Assembly: GCA_958450365.1 (NCBI GenBank) | Contig: CAUEEP010000936.1 | Location: forward strand, 1 to 64,000 | Direction of reading: 5' to 3' | From: Mesorhabditis belari | Lineage: Eukaryota > Nematoda > Chromadorea > Rhabditida > Rhabditidae | DNA: 64,000 nt | Translations under genes and position numbers: made by a program | Notes under the pieces: generated by a model | Seen by the model: only the letters and a program-made list of their open reading frames with translations | Told to the model about the DNA's origin: nothing | The model's database searches: none | Shown here: in pieces, positions 1-12,200 of the stretch | How positions within the stretch are numbered: the stretch's first letter is position 1 | Layout of the letters: each line of letters starts with the position of its first letter

Positions 1-284
1 AGCATGGTCTGCGGACCAGATGCCAGGTTTTAGGGAAACAAGTTCGGTTTGCTAATTTGTGCCTAAACATTGATTTCTCGTTACATCCACCATTTAACAA
101 GCGAAATTTGTTTCCTAAAATGTAAAATCTGGCCCGCAGGCGCGTGCTTGAGCTCGTCAACTCACTCAACAGACCCATGAACGGGTTGATTTGACCGCGG
201 TCAAATTTAAATCTGATAAATCATACCTACCATCGATTTACTTCGGTCTCTATGTACTAAAATGTATTAATCTACATTGCTTAC

Positions 285-3200
285 TTGTAACGCCAATTGA
301 GCACACGTCTCGCCTTTTGCCGTTTTTTTTGCTCACATCAGCCCCGAACGAAACAAAGCACACACAAGCTGCCAAGTCGTCGCGATTGATGGCTAAATTC
401 GTTATTAAAATTAAATTTATTTATGTGTAGTAAGATATATTATGACTAGCTCGTTACATAGTTAATAATTCCTTAGATACCTGCTTGCAACGGGGTCAGT
501 CCACTGCCATTTGGCAGCTCGAAACAGCTCCTGTCCGCGAATAGGCACAAAACACGGAGAATCTAAAACTTTTATAGATATACTTATCAAAAGTTTAAAA
601 CTACTGCCAGTTTAAATTCTTATGTAAATTTTGAGCGTTTACATCGGGATCCGGAAGTGGTTTGTGCAAAATCGTGTCCCCGGACAGGTCCATTTGGATC
701 AACCAATCGAGTTGTGAACTGCACACGAGGATGCCGATTCTGAAACAAATTATATAACTAGATTTTTAAGCTCTTGCTATCAATCAAAAGATATTTAAAT
801 CTGGACTTAAGGCACATAATCAGGCCAGACCCAGCTAGAAGTCAGATCCAGATCTTTCAAAAGTCTCTGGCTCTCGTTAAGTAGTCTGGCTAGTTATCCA
901 GAATGTTCTAACCGGGCCTAAGCTAATGGTGAGCGAAGCCAACTCTTCTGACATGCTTTTTGTAATCAGGAAGTGAAGGAATTGGCAAGAAAACGTAGAT
1001 TTCCAAAGAGGGGATTGAACTCTCGGCCTTTTGCTTTCCGGGCAATTGCTCTAACCACTGAGCTATCCGGATACTTTAACTTCCCAAGAGAAACGAGAAA
1101 GAAGAGAGGGGAGAAGAAAAGAAAGAAAGAAGGTAAGCCAGGCAAAGTCAGAAGAGGGGGGACAGCGCAGTAGCATGACTTCTCTCTTGGCTCTGCCTTG
1201 CCTGGTCCGGAAAACTTGCATTTTGAACAGCTCACTCACTTTCTCCATTTATCGTAATCTTTAACGACGTAGTGCTGAAGACAACGAAGCACTTGCTTTT
1301 TGGCGTCACGACAAGCGATTACATCCGAGAGAATCACCTGAATATAAAGTTAAATTATAAACCACTCTTTTTGCAATACTATACGTAAAACTAAAATTTG
1401 TACCTGTAATCCTTCCAGATTCTCATTGCAGATGGCCTCTTGGAGTGGAGTGAAACCAGACATGTCCTCGGCGGTGACACAAAGTTGAATGGCTTGCGCT
1501 GTATTTGTCGACAGAAGAGCCTAGATTATCTGGATTATTATTTCTGGTAGATACTTATCGATTAAAGCTAATGCAGAATAGAAAATGGATTATGGTAGAA
1601 ATATGGCAAAAATATGGCAAGATACCAATACCAAATATGGCAAGATACCAAAGCCAGAGTATGCAGCGGTTTTTTCTTGAACTTTTTGAAGCAATAGCCA
1701 GACCGAGATCAAAGCTAATTTCTACAGTTTTTTCTACAAATGTGACATTATTCAATTTTTAGATATTACTAAGTATATTTAATATAATAATCACTTATAC
1801 TTGAATCCGAGTAAATCTAGGAGCCAGAAATCTGGTCAAAGCTAGGATTCAAGACCTTTCTCAGGTACCTAACACGGTACTCCTTGTACTATAGTCAAGT
1901 CTAAATATATTTTGATATCAAGATTATATCTAATTTAAATATAGATATATAAATTCTCACCTTCATTAATCTCATATCTCCACTTTTTGCCGCTAAATGG
2001 TACGCTGTTTGCCCTCGAGCGTTCATTTTTGAAGCTTGAGCGCCGGCTTTTGTGCACAACATGGCCGCTTCATACTGAAATAGATAATTGATTAAGTTTA
2101 CCATTATATTAATATGCAAATTGATCCAAACTAATTTTTAACCTAATCTAGGCTCACCTGATTGTACTCGCAAGCAATGTGCAGCGGTAAAAGTCCGTCC
2201 TCGGTGGGCGTGTTCACAACCCTGAAAACGTGATTTGCACAATGATCTAGGTATCATGAATACATTCAATTATATAATTCTTGATTTAGATTTAGAAATT
2301 ATACAGGGTGGCGCACAATTATCCGCACTCAGTTCAAATTCACATTTTGAACTTTGATCCCTAATCGAAATTCATTGTTTTCCAGTAAAAATGAGCTAGA
2401 TTTTGAAACTAATAAGTAAAAAGAAGTAAATGAAGCTGGTTTTCTTTGATTTTGAGTCATTGAAACTAGTTACAAAAACCAAAAAATCGCTATTCCGCCG
2501 AAGGAAACGTGTGTCGCAACTTTGCAGCCTCTAGCAAAAGTTTAGAAACTTTTCTGATCAAATCCAGAAAACACATTGCAGGAGAAATATTCAATTTGAT
2601 AATAAAAAAAGAATTAGGTCGATTGATTGACTCTTCGCTAAGCTGGAGAATCTGAACTGAGTGCGGGTAATTGTGCGCTACCCTATAGAATTTTAAAACA
2701 TTTTGGACAAAAACTTACACAACAGCGTCTCTTTCGAAGAGAAAGCTCAGCGTTCGGGTCAGGCCCGAGCGCCGCCGCCAAATGGATCTGAATTCGATTA
2801 CAATTAGCATAAAAAGACAAATTGCATATAAGGTTACTTTTTTATATTTAGGCAGATTCTAAAGTAAAACAGCTTTCCAGCACCTCAGTCCAACTCGGAT
2901 TTTTGAGAGTAAATACAGCGATTCGCTCCAGCTCGTTGTCAGGCAATTGTCGGATTGGGTCTAAAATTGAATATAAAGACAGATTTGGCACTGTTTTGAA
3001 GTTCTGCAAAAACAATCATTGAGATCGCTTAAGAATATTAAGTTTAAAGTCAAGGCAATGAAAAGTAGGATTTCGAATATACAGGGTGATTCAAAAGTTC
3101 TGAATGTAAAGTATCTGCAAATCTAGATTTTAATTAAATTTAAAATAAATTTATTTTTAAAATTTTTTAGATCTAGATTAGATTAGTTAAAGTCAAAAAG

Positions 3201-3957
3201 TGACTGGAAAATATGAAACGGTTCGCTGTTCGCGGGTTGATTTGATAAGTTGAGTTATTTGAAAGTTTTGCTATTAAAAGTTTTAAGGTTCTAAAGATTC
3301 TAAAATATTCACTAGATGTAAATTTATTATGCTTTATGATTACCATCGTACAGTCCAGCAAAGAGAAGATTTAGTCGATTGGCGATGATTTTCCCCTCAG
3401 CCTCCGGCATACTTTTGATGATCACTTTTTTCGTCGGGCGATAAATCACGTAGAAGACGTTTGATTTGTCCTGAAATCAGTTTTGAATGGAATTTTCTGA
3501 ACATATAAGATATCCGAATCTTACCTTATACAGCGAAGTGGTCCCATTGTTGTCCTTCAACTCCAATTGTTTCAGTGCAGAGTCGCTGATTGCGGTGATC
3601 TAAAAAAGGTCTAATTGTGGCTTCAAGATTTATTGATTAATGGTAATGATTTATCTAATTATCAAAGTCTTTCATACCATTTTGTATCTGATTCACTGTG
3701 CACTTTTGCTATTTGTAATAATACCGACAAAACCAACAAAGTCGCGTCAAAGATCTTGCCAGCAAGCCTGATTTATGATTGGCATTGTTATACAAGATCG
3801 TTGATGGAATTGAGCTTTTTTTATTATTTTATACCTGTAAATCTCTTGATTCCCTTCTCGTCAGCGTCGACGCGACTCTCCCAACCGCATTTTGAAAGAT
3901 TTGCTGCACTTCGGGGCTACTTGATGCCAATTGGGAAACGGTTTTGAGAAAATTCAT
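285..3957 (-). CDS. Group VI calcium-independent phospholipase A2 (iPLA2-beta type), N-terminal and ankyrin part; 3' end outside window
   Basis: Members hydrolyse the sn-2 acyl chain of phospholipids through a C-terminal patatin domain behind ankyrin repeats. Exons on the minus strand: 3957-3835, 3599-3525, 3470-3344, 2960-2884, 2787-2719, 2221-2158, 2074-1961, 1520-1404, 1337-1240, 739-643, 562-481, 392-285, about 380 codons. The start MNFLKTVSQLAS and the later NPSWTEIHLAAALG align with the N-terminus and the NHPSWSVAHLAVELG segment I recall from the mammalian protein. Ankyrin repeats follow: DGLLPLHIACEYNQ, ARGQTAYHLAAKSGD, MSGFTPLQEAICNEN, LSGDTILHKPLPD, GSGLTPLQAG and a degenerate one ending SFGADVSK. 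The ATG lies one base after CTTCAG. The patatin GGG and GXSXG motifs are not in the window; they should lie further left. Splice phases agree at every junction except exon 5 to 6, which is one frame off. Family call is firm. Confidence 0.85.
1001..1072 (-). repeat. tRNA-like sequence (degenerate), in iPLA2 intron
   Basis: Read on the minus strand, this has an A-box/D-arm (TAGCTCAGTGGTTAG) and a B-box/T-arm (GAGTTCAATCCCC). A six-pair acceptor, TCCGGA with TTTGGA, can form. The anticodon loop would read CCGGAAA, with C instead of T at position 33. It is probably a tRNA-derived repeat or pseudogene. It sits in the long intron between iPLA2 exons 9 and 10. Confidence 0.5.
2301..2687. mobile_element. 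MITE-like inverted-repeat element, TIR TACAGGGTGGCGCACAATTA
   Basis: The first ~35 bases (ATACAGGGTGGCGCACAATT...) recur inverted at the right end (...AATTGTGCGCTACCCTATA) with only a few changes. The interior holds no open frame of note. The ends are flanked by TA, as in Tc1/mariner-type elements. It lies in the intron between iPLA2 exons 5 and 6, the junction whose phase I could not close. Confidence 0.75.
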
Positions 3958-5229
3958 TCTGAAGAACGTTTTAATAAATAGAAATTTAGTTTTAAAGGTA
4001 AATGTTTAAGACAGTCGATCATTTTTCTTGAAAACGGCAAAGTTTTATTTCGAAAGAGAATTTTATCACAGCTTTGCAAGGGAGAGAAATCTATTGGTAA
4101 AAAAACGAAAAAAATGGGAAGGCAATAGAAAAATCACATTTTTCGATGGACATGTGAAATTTGTATTATTGGATAACACCGGTAATTTCTACAATTTTTG
4201 AGTTTTAATACTGTCATAGTTAGAAAAAAAAATAGATAGAAGTTTCTCAGACTAGTCCATAAAAGTAATTACAAAGCACATTTTTACCATTTTTGTCAAA
4301 TATCAAATATCTACCATGCATTTGTTTTAATAGAATTGTGCTTTAATACCAAAAATCATTAAAAATCAAGACTCTTACGCAAATTACCACGAAAACCCCA
4401 ATGATCTCAATATTGTTAAACTAAACATAAAGATTTCAAAAGTTTTAGAGGTTTTGGCAAGTTGGCTTCAATGAATTTTAAATAAGTTAAGGCTGAAAAT
4501 ATAATGAGAGGTGTGCTTTGGGCTAACAATGGAAACACTTCATTTTTGGGGTGCATTTTTTTTTTTTTTTTAAAGAAAAAACCAAAAAAACCAACCCCCG
4601 AAGGATCTAAAATTAAAAAACCCCCAAAATTTTTTTTTTCCTTTTTTCTTCTTTTTTTTTTTTTTTTATTTTTTTTCGGGAGAAAGGGGGGGGGGGGAGA
4701 GGTGATAAAGAGGATGTTCCCGACACCGGGAAGGGTTCAATTCTTTTTTTTAAAAAAAAAAAAAAAAAAAAAAAGAATTTTTAAAAAAACCAAGAGGGGT
4801 TTTCTCTTCCCTTCCTTTCCTTTTTCTTTTTTTTTTTGGGGGAGGAAGAGGGGGGGGGGAAGAAAAAGCGTCGCTGAGGAGGAGGGCCTCCTCAGCTCCA
4901 AATTCTTTGCCAGTCGCTTCTTTATTTTACTAGAGAACTTGTTTACCAGATATCTTGCGTTGAAGCTGATATCTGATAGGTTATGGCTTGTTCCAAAACT
5001 TCAAATTAGCCTTTTTATACGATTGCAAGATCTGGATTTGGCCTCGATAGTCAATCAAAGCTATGAATTAGCAAAGCTCAATGAAGCTTTGATAGGTTAA
5101 GTTTATTCTTCTAGCGCAAAAAAGCAACTAATGCACCCTAATCATCATTGGAATATTTCGGTAGATAAGTATTTACCATAAGAGTCACAGTGAATCAAAA
5201 AAAGTGATTTGAATGTCTTACAATTAGAC
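3958..5229. other. Intergenic: duplicated FAM114 3' flank and homopolymer-rich patch
   Basis: No gene of its own is visible. The part from about 4444 onward is the downstream flank of the duplicated FAM114 terminal exon. It is interrupted from about 4556 to 4870 by long runs of T, A and G. The long open frame read through these runs is an artefact of the homopolymers. Confidence 0.6.
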
Positions 5230-6237
5230 TCAAACCAAAAGAACGGTGATCGAAAGCCTGAGGATTCTCTCGAGTAATTCTTGCGCTGATTGGCAATCGA
5301 CGAAGAAACGAGTTGCCACATCATCACCCTAAAAAATTGAAGTAATAGAATTTTTCGAAATTTTCTTGTGCCACAAATTTCACAAGGGTTTTCTGATAAG
5401 GACATTCGTCTTTGAAGCAAAAAACCGATTGCCTTATCAGATTTGCTTTTTTTCAATGAACGAAAAAATTAAATACAACTTCTAATTGTTTAGATTTCAA
5501 ATTCTTAACTGAATATTTTTACCAGTAACAAGTTGGCACGATTTCAATGAATTTTAAATGAGTCGAGGCTAAAAATATAATTAGAGGTGGACTTTGGACT
5601 AAAAATGGAAACATTCAATTCCCTCCTCAGTTACAAATTCTTTGCCATTCATTTCTTTACTTTGCTAGAGAACTTGTTTACCAGATATCTTGCGTTGAAG
5701 CTGATATCTGATAGGCTATGGCTTGTTCCAAAACTTCAAATTAGCCTTTTTATACGATTGCAAGATCTGGATTTGGCCTCGATAGTCGATCAAAGTTCGA
5801 TGAAGATTTGATAGGTTAAGTCTAGTTCTTCTAGCACAACAGAGGAACCAATGCACTCTAATCATCATTAGGATATTTCGGTAGATAAGTATTTGCCATA
5901 AGAATCACAGAAAGTGGTTTGAATGTCTTACAATTAGCCTCAAACCAAAAGAACGGTGATCGAAAGCCTGAAGATTCTTTCGAGTAATTCTTGTGCTGAT
6001 TGGCAATCGACGAGGAAACGAGTCGCGACATCATCACCCTAAAAAATTGAGGTTGTAATAGAATTTTTCGAAATTTTCTTATACCACAAATTTCACAAGG
6101 GTTTTCTGATAAGGACATTTGTCTGAAGCAAAAAAACCGACTGCCTTATCAGATTTGCTTTTTTTCTCAAGGAACGAAAAAAGTTAAATACAACTTCTAG
6201 TTGTTTAGATCATAAATTCTTAACTGAATATTTTTAC
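4444..6237. repeat. Tandem duplication covering FAM114 terminal exon and flanks
   Basis: Two units, roughly 4444-5525 and 5527-6237, match closely over intron 13, the last FAM114 exon and the DNA downstream. Shared landmarks are CAATGAATTTTAAAT, GATATCTTGCGTTGAAGCTG, GGCAATCGACGA and TTTCACAAGGGTTTTCTGAT. Unit A contains about 315 extra bases of homopolymer-rich sequence. Similarity of the units stops essentially at the exon 13 splice donor. Confidence 0.9.
5230..5328 (-). pseudogene. Second copy of FAM114 terminal exon (alternative last exon or relic)
   Basis: It has an intact acceptor (TTTTTTAG before GGTGATGATG), an open frame of 32 codons and the same TGA stop as the proximal copy at 6038-5940. 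Since the proximal copy already ends the protein, this one could serve only as an alternative last exon, or it may be unused. Confidence 0.6.
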
Positions 6238-9200
6238 CTGGTATGTGCCAGATGGGAGATTTGTAGCAACAGTTTCCAATTGAACGAGAGCTCCCGTCAA
6301 CAGGCCACAAAACTCGAGAAAATTGGTCTTGTTCGCTTTTCCCGATGTGGCGAAGATCATTTGGGTGACTTTGGAAAGGATCTGGAATTTGTAAGAGTTA
6401 GATTTTAGCTGAAAAAAATTTAGCTAATCAAAGTCGAGCCGAACGATTGATTGGTCAGGTCAAGAACAAGAATTAGATCAAAAATAGTTGGAACTGGAAT
6501 TCTTAAGGTTTAGATTTTAGTCTTTAGGTTTATTTGAACAAACTCAAACAATCGATTGACTGATCAGCTCAATAAAAAGAACAAGAATCAGACGAACTTT
6601 CTAAAAAGTTACAAGGCGTAAAAAACTGTGACGCTAAAAAGTAACAATTTAGCTTTTGGTTTCAAAATTTTAGCCTCTATCGGCCATTAACTATACCTAA
6701 ATTCATGTTTGCCAAGCAAAGCATTAAGAAAACAAACAAAGGGTTAAAAAATGATTAACAATTATTCACTAGCTATTAAAAATAAAACCATATTAGAATT
6801 TTTAAGCAACAAACTATGGGCAAACCATATAACAAGGAGGAAACGAACGAGGGGAGAGAGTACTTTAAAAACGCGCTACAAAAACATAATAGATTTTACG
6901 AATGGGGAAAAACTTAGCGAGACTCGGCATAAAGGCCGGACAAAGTTTACGATTTTATCATGGAATGAAAAAAATTGAAAAGAATGGCAAAAGGGGTATT
7001 TTGCGTGGGGTACGGTAGCGCATCCCCGTTTTAGAAAGCGCCGCTCCGCTTTCGCGCCAGTCCCTTAAAACCGTGCGTGAATAAGAACCTAACTTAAGAA
7101 TGACTTTGGTAGCAGTTAACAAAATGTACCGTACTTTCAAAAAATACGAGCACATAAAGTTAGGCACTCTTTACAATCATATAACTAATTTTTCCTTGTC
7201 TAACCTGAACAAACGCCTCAACCACCGAAACGAGTCCATTCACCGAAGTCTTGTACGCTTCTTCAGCTTCGAGAATCATTGCCTCCAAACTTTTGTTGCA
7301 AGCCTAAATCAGTGCTTGATTTGTTTAATAAAAAGTATAGAATTTTTAATCGCACCTCTTCATAAACGTTTATCGTAGCACTTGGATCAATTGTAGAGCA
7401 TAAAGACTTCACAACACGTCGAAGATTTGCCTCAAACATCGATGAATCGGGCACATCTTTGTGAGCAATGGACGTTAAAAGCTCGTTAACTGTTCTAAAA
7501 TTTGGCTCATGAATCTGATGAAATTAGTCGACTTTTAAATTAAATTTGCGATTAGCTAATAAACTCTTTAAAAGCAAACCTGGAATTAGTCGGGATTCCT
7601 TTTGAAGAAGTCAACAGCTCTAAAGCCTCAACATTTTGCATTGTCGTCGTGGCGCCGATGAGCGACAAAAAGTCGACAACCGGCACGATGTTTGATCTAA
7701 AAGTTTTATCCTTAAAAGTTGTTTTGGTTCTTCAAATCAAGGTTGTGTTTTAAAATCAGAATAATCTATCATTTCCGGTCGGCTATTGATGTTAAAGGTG
7801 AAAAAAGACGATGTAAACGAGGCACTACTGTTTTACACAACGTACGTACATTTATCAACCGTACTTGAATATACTTTCTTAGACTGTCCGGTGTAATCAC
7901 TTACCGTATCTCTTGCGAAGACTGTTCGTCTTTGATTCTTTTGAGAAGATCTGACAATGGTTCATCGCTTGATTGATCAAAGAAGAGACGACTTCGGCCT
8001 TTCTGAAATGGGAAACATACCTTAGAAATGCAAAATTTTGTCCAAGTTATTATCAAAACCAGCCTGGGTTTGACTCCCGGCTGTGTCGTGACTTTTGGTT
8101 TTTAAAAAACGAAATATGAGATGCACAACCACATAGAATTCTAAGCCTAGCAAAGAAAAAATCCTGAAAATCGGCCCACGGGAGCCGAGAGCTCGTTCAA
8201 TTTTTGTTCAATTATTTAATGATCAAGCCCCACTTTGTCTTTAACCGTTAACGTCTCAAAAGTCTTCTTTCCGATTGCTTCAAGTGCATCGAGTCCACCT
8301 GTGACAAGGCCGGAGAAGAGGCCAAATGAGGGAACGGTTGAAGGAGAAGCTGATGAAGTGGAGCCTTCTGAAAATTAAATGCAAATTTCCACTTTACATT
8401 TAAGATTAGGATAGGTTCAATATTGATATCAAATGTTTTGAACAAACAGTAACTTATAAAAAAGGGCTGTGGGTAGGCTTGGGTTTTGCATACTTTGTGC
8501 TTTGCAAGCACTCCCCATTTGGCGCACTTAGGTCATCATTTTTCCCTTGCTTACGCGAGAAAAATGAAGAAGTGAGTGCGCCAGAAAAGAGTGTGTTTCC
8601 ATTTTTGAGCATAAAATACTGGGAAATACCTGAGCACTTCTTTCTCCAGATGCTTTGCCTTATCCCTATATAAATGAATCCATATTTTAAGCTGTTGGTC
8701 AAGAAAAACTAACCAGCCAATGCCTCAAAAGCGCTTCTTTTCGGCGTTTCTTTTGTCCCTTCCTCGATCGTCTCATTTTCTTCAACTTCTCTCTCTTTTT
8801 GAGCAAACTCTTCCGCGCTCGGCAGGCCGAAAGTGTTTTCCACGGCTGAGGAAAATGTTTTACCTAAAATTTGAATATCTTGTTATAGTTTTAGCTAATT
8901 GCAAGCAATTCTTAAGCCCAACAGGACTATATCTAACTTACTAAATAAAATTTGCTGTTTTTGACCGATTAATAATTTTTCCTAGTGCCGATAAGCATTG
9001 TAATTGCCTTAAAAATGGTATTTGTCTGTTTTTCAAAAAAACCCAAGAAGTTTGTCGTTGGAGGGACTCGAACCCATCGCAAAAGGGGGCATGGGTTCTG
9101 TGGTTCGGGACACTAGCCTCTAAGCCTCCGCTGATCTTTTTTCACCCGCGTGTGGCGCGTTCTTATTGGTCAGGGGGATTTTTCGAAAATGGCTAAACCT

Positions 9201-12200
9201 TTAAATACCTTTTTCTCGCCAGGATTTTAATTTGGGCAAAAATTGAACAGATATTTGAAATGCCCATATCCGACTGGTGTTTGCACTCGGAACTTATCCT
9301 GAATCCTCAGCACCAGTTTGGATCATTCCCTTGTAAGATCAAAAGATCGCAGCTTTACATTGCCCAGCGCATACTTCTCCGATTACTTTATTAAACTCTT
9401 GTATTTGTATGGTTTCTAATTTTAAGGTAAATTCATCGTTTACTAAATGTAAATTTAGTTACCCAATGCGCTGGCGAATCCACCCCATCCTGCTGGCTCG
9501 TTCGTCTTCGCTTTGCCCAATTTCATCGAACCTGCTGGCGTTGAACCTGCCGGCTTCCTGAAAATTCTAATCTTAATCCAAATCTTTTTATTACCATTTT
9601 TAACTAACAATTGTATCATCCAACTCACTTCTGCGTCGATTCTTTCTTCGTTTCAGTCTCCCATCCATCATTTCCCCAATCCCAATTCTCTTCTCCTTCC
9701 TCCACTTCTTCTGTCGGATCTTTCTTCTCATCGATCTTGTTCTCGGAAATTTGCACCGAAGAAATCGATTCTTCGACTGTTTTCGTGTCTTCATCTAAAG
9801 CTTTTATGGGATTATCCGGTAGAGAACAGGGCTGAACTGAAAAAACAAAAGCCAAGGCTAAAAATAAGGCCAGATTTTTTGACAAACGAATACAAAGCCA
9901 ACCAAGCCAAATCAAAAGTGTCTTCGGAGAGCTACGACTCCGACTTTGAATCAGATTCTACAGCTGAATCAATGAATCAACTTTACCTCCCCAAGCATCC
10001 CATCCCGATGATTCGTTCTCCTTTTCTTCTTCAGGTTCCTCAGCAGGCTTTGTTTCCTCATTCCTTAGCTCAACCTCCACAGATTTCTCTTCACTTGATT
10101 TGCTATCACTTGTATCATCTAAATTTTTCGGTGTACCCGGTTTTTCTACAAGTAGATTGCCTTGACTCTGACTAGGGAAGAGTACTAGTTCACCATGAGA
10201 TTTCGAAACGAGACCTAGCTCAGGATGTTAAATTGCTCTGATCAAAATTAGATAAGAAAATAAAGCAAAATAGTATAAGAAAATCAAAAATATCATTATG
10301 AAAAATAAAAAGCAAAAAGTTTGTCCAGCGGGGGATTCGAACTCACTACAAAGTATCGATCCGTTCCGTAGATAAGCACACTACCCACTAATGCCATGAG
10401 CGCCGTTGAAAGAGAAGCGTAAACTCAGCTCAAGAGTGTATAGCAAAAACTTTGATGCCAGAAATTTGGAAACCAGAAATAAGAAGCCAGAAATTTGGAA
10501 ACCAGAAATAAGAAGCCAGAAATTTGCGAGCTATTCAGCAGATTTTGATTACAGATTCGGATTCCCCTCTTTTTGTTGGATGTTGGATCTGTTGGATGGG
10601 CTAGGTCTCGTTTCGAAATCCCATTGTGACCTAGTACTATTCCCTACTGAGGTACTAAAGTTTTCAAAATGAATTTACTCACCCGACAATGTGATCGGTG
10701 TCGGGAGATCAGTAACGACGAATTCCTCGCTACTGCTGCTCTCTTTTTCCACCTCGTTCAATGTAACTGATGCTTCTTCTGAAAAGATACCTAATCAATA
10801 TCGTTTTTGATTTTTGCTGACAAGGGAAAGGCAACAGTAGGATGTGAGATAAGCCATAGACCAGTATAAACATTTCAAATAGTTTTAAGGCCAGATAAAA
10901 TTCAGGTGTTAAAGCATCAAAAGTTTTGCCAAAAAGGAATCGAACTCGAACAAAAAGGCAATACTCGAGCGCTCGTTTTGTATGCAAGCGTCCACTACAA
11001 CACTATAACAACCAGTCACGTTTGACGCCCGTGAGGAAATCCTTATAAAGGCCTCCCGGTACTAGGGCTCGGTTATAACCCCCATGCATCAAGTGCGGTT
11101 ATAGCCCCCCGTTAACATATAAGCCAAATTAGCATATAAACCAAAACAAAGGATCAAAAACGACAGTTCATTTTTATTTTTTGAGTCATCGAGTTTTTTC
11201 AAGCGAAGGAATTCTTCCAAAATAACGCGACTGCCCCAACCACCACTCAATGTCGTTCTCTCTCAATCGCAAAGCCCCGACTTGGAGACGCAGAAAAACA
11301 GAATGTCGAATGGAGACGGAGCTCTGCAAATGAACAGGGTTCGAGGGCAACCGGCTCGAATATCTCGCAATGTTGCGTTTCATCTAGAGCCAGGAACTGA
11401 CGTCGGAAGGTTTCTGTGATCGCGAGCTTGGTATGCGCAAGACTACAACCATCGATTTCAACAACTACATTTTTGAAAAATACCTGACATTTTTAAAATT
11501 CAAATTTTGGGGGGAGGGAGTTATAACCATACTGATGCACAGATGGATTTGGGGGATTATAACCGCACTTGATGCATGGGGGTTATAACCGTCTTAGTAC
11601 CGGCCTCTTATTCGGCTCCAAATTTCACCATTTTCACGCTAAAACTTAAATACACGTATAACTTTTTATAGAAAGCCATTTTGCAAACATGGAAAGCAGC
11701 TTCAGAATCAGCGTGAAATTCTGCGCCGAATGGTCTATGGCTTATCTCATTTGACCACACCCTAATGTTGCCTTTCCCTTGTGAGTTTGCAGCTTGTTCT
11801 ACTAGGTGTGCTTACAAATTGCAGCTATTAGATAGCTGATACTTATTTATCTTGTCCCAAGTCGAATAAAACGCAAATTTCAATATCACGTTGGTACTTT
11901 ATATTTATAAAAGTTGTTATCTTGTTGCAGGTTTACCTGACGACTCATCTGTGGATGGTTTTCGTAGCTCAACAAAGACATTCTCTTCCTTTTGCTTGGG
12001 TGCCTCGAGTAGCTCTGGTTCTGAGGGGATCGATTTGATCGTGTGCTTTTCCCCTTGGACTTGTTCTGCTTTTGGAGTATCTAAACCTTTGATAGACATT
12101 CCCTTTGTAATACATTTTCCATAGTACCAATCTATTGATCTATTTTTAGGTGCAATTAATACCTGTTTTCTTTGATGCTTTTGTTTTAGCTGGTGCCTCT

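Noticed and set aside
4504..5100. A 198-codon open frame on the plus strand
   Set aside because: It runs through homopolymer tracts (poly-F, poly-K) and then antisense to the FAM114 exon copy; no protein family features.
9058..9138. A functional tRNA gene
   Set aside because: Good B-box but no proper anticodon arm; the same holds for most other tRNA-like loci here. Only the two tRNA-Ala copies pass by eye.
9513..10175. A 220-codon plus-strand open frame
   Set aside because: It is the antisense shadow of FAM114 exons 4-6 and their introns; the minus-strand exons have splice sites and family motifs.
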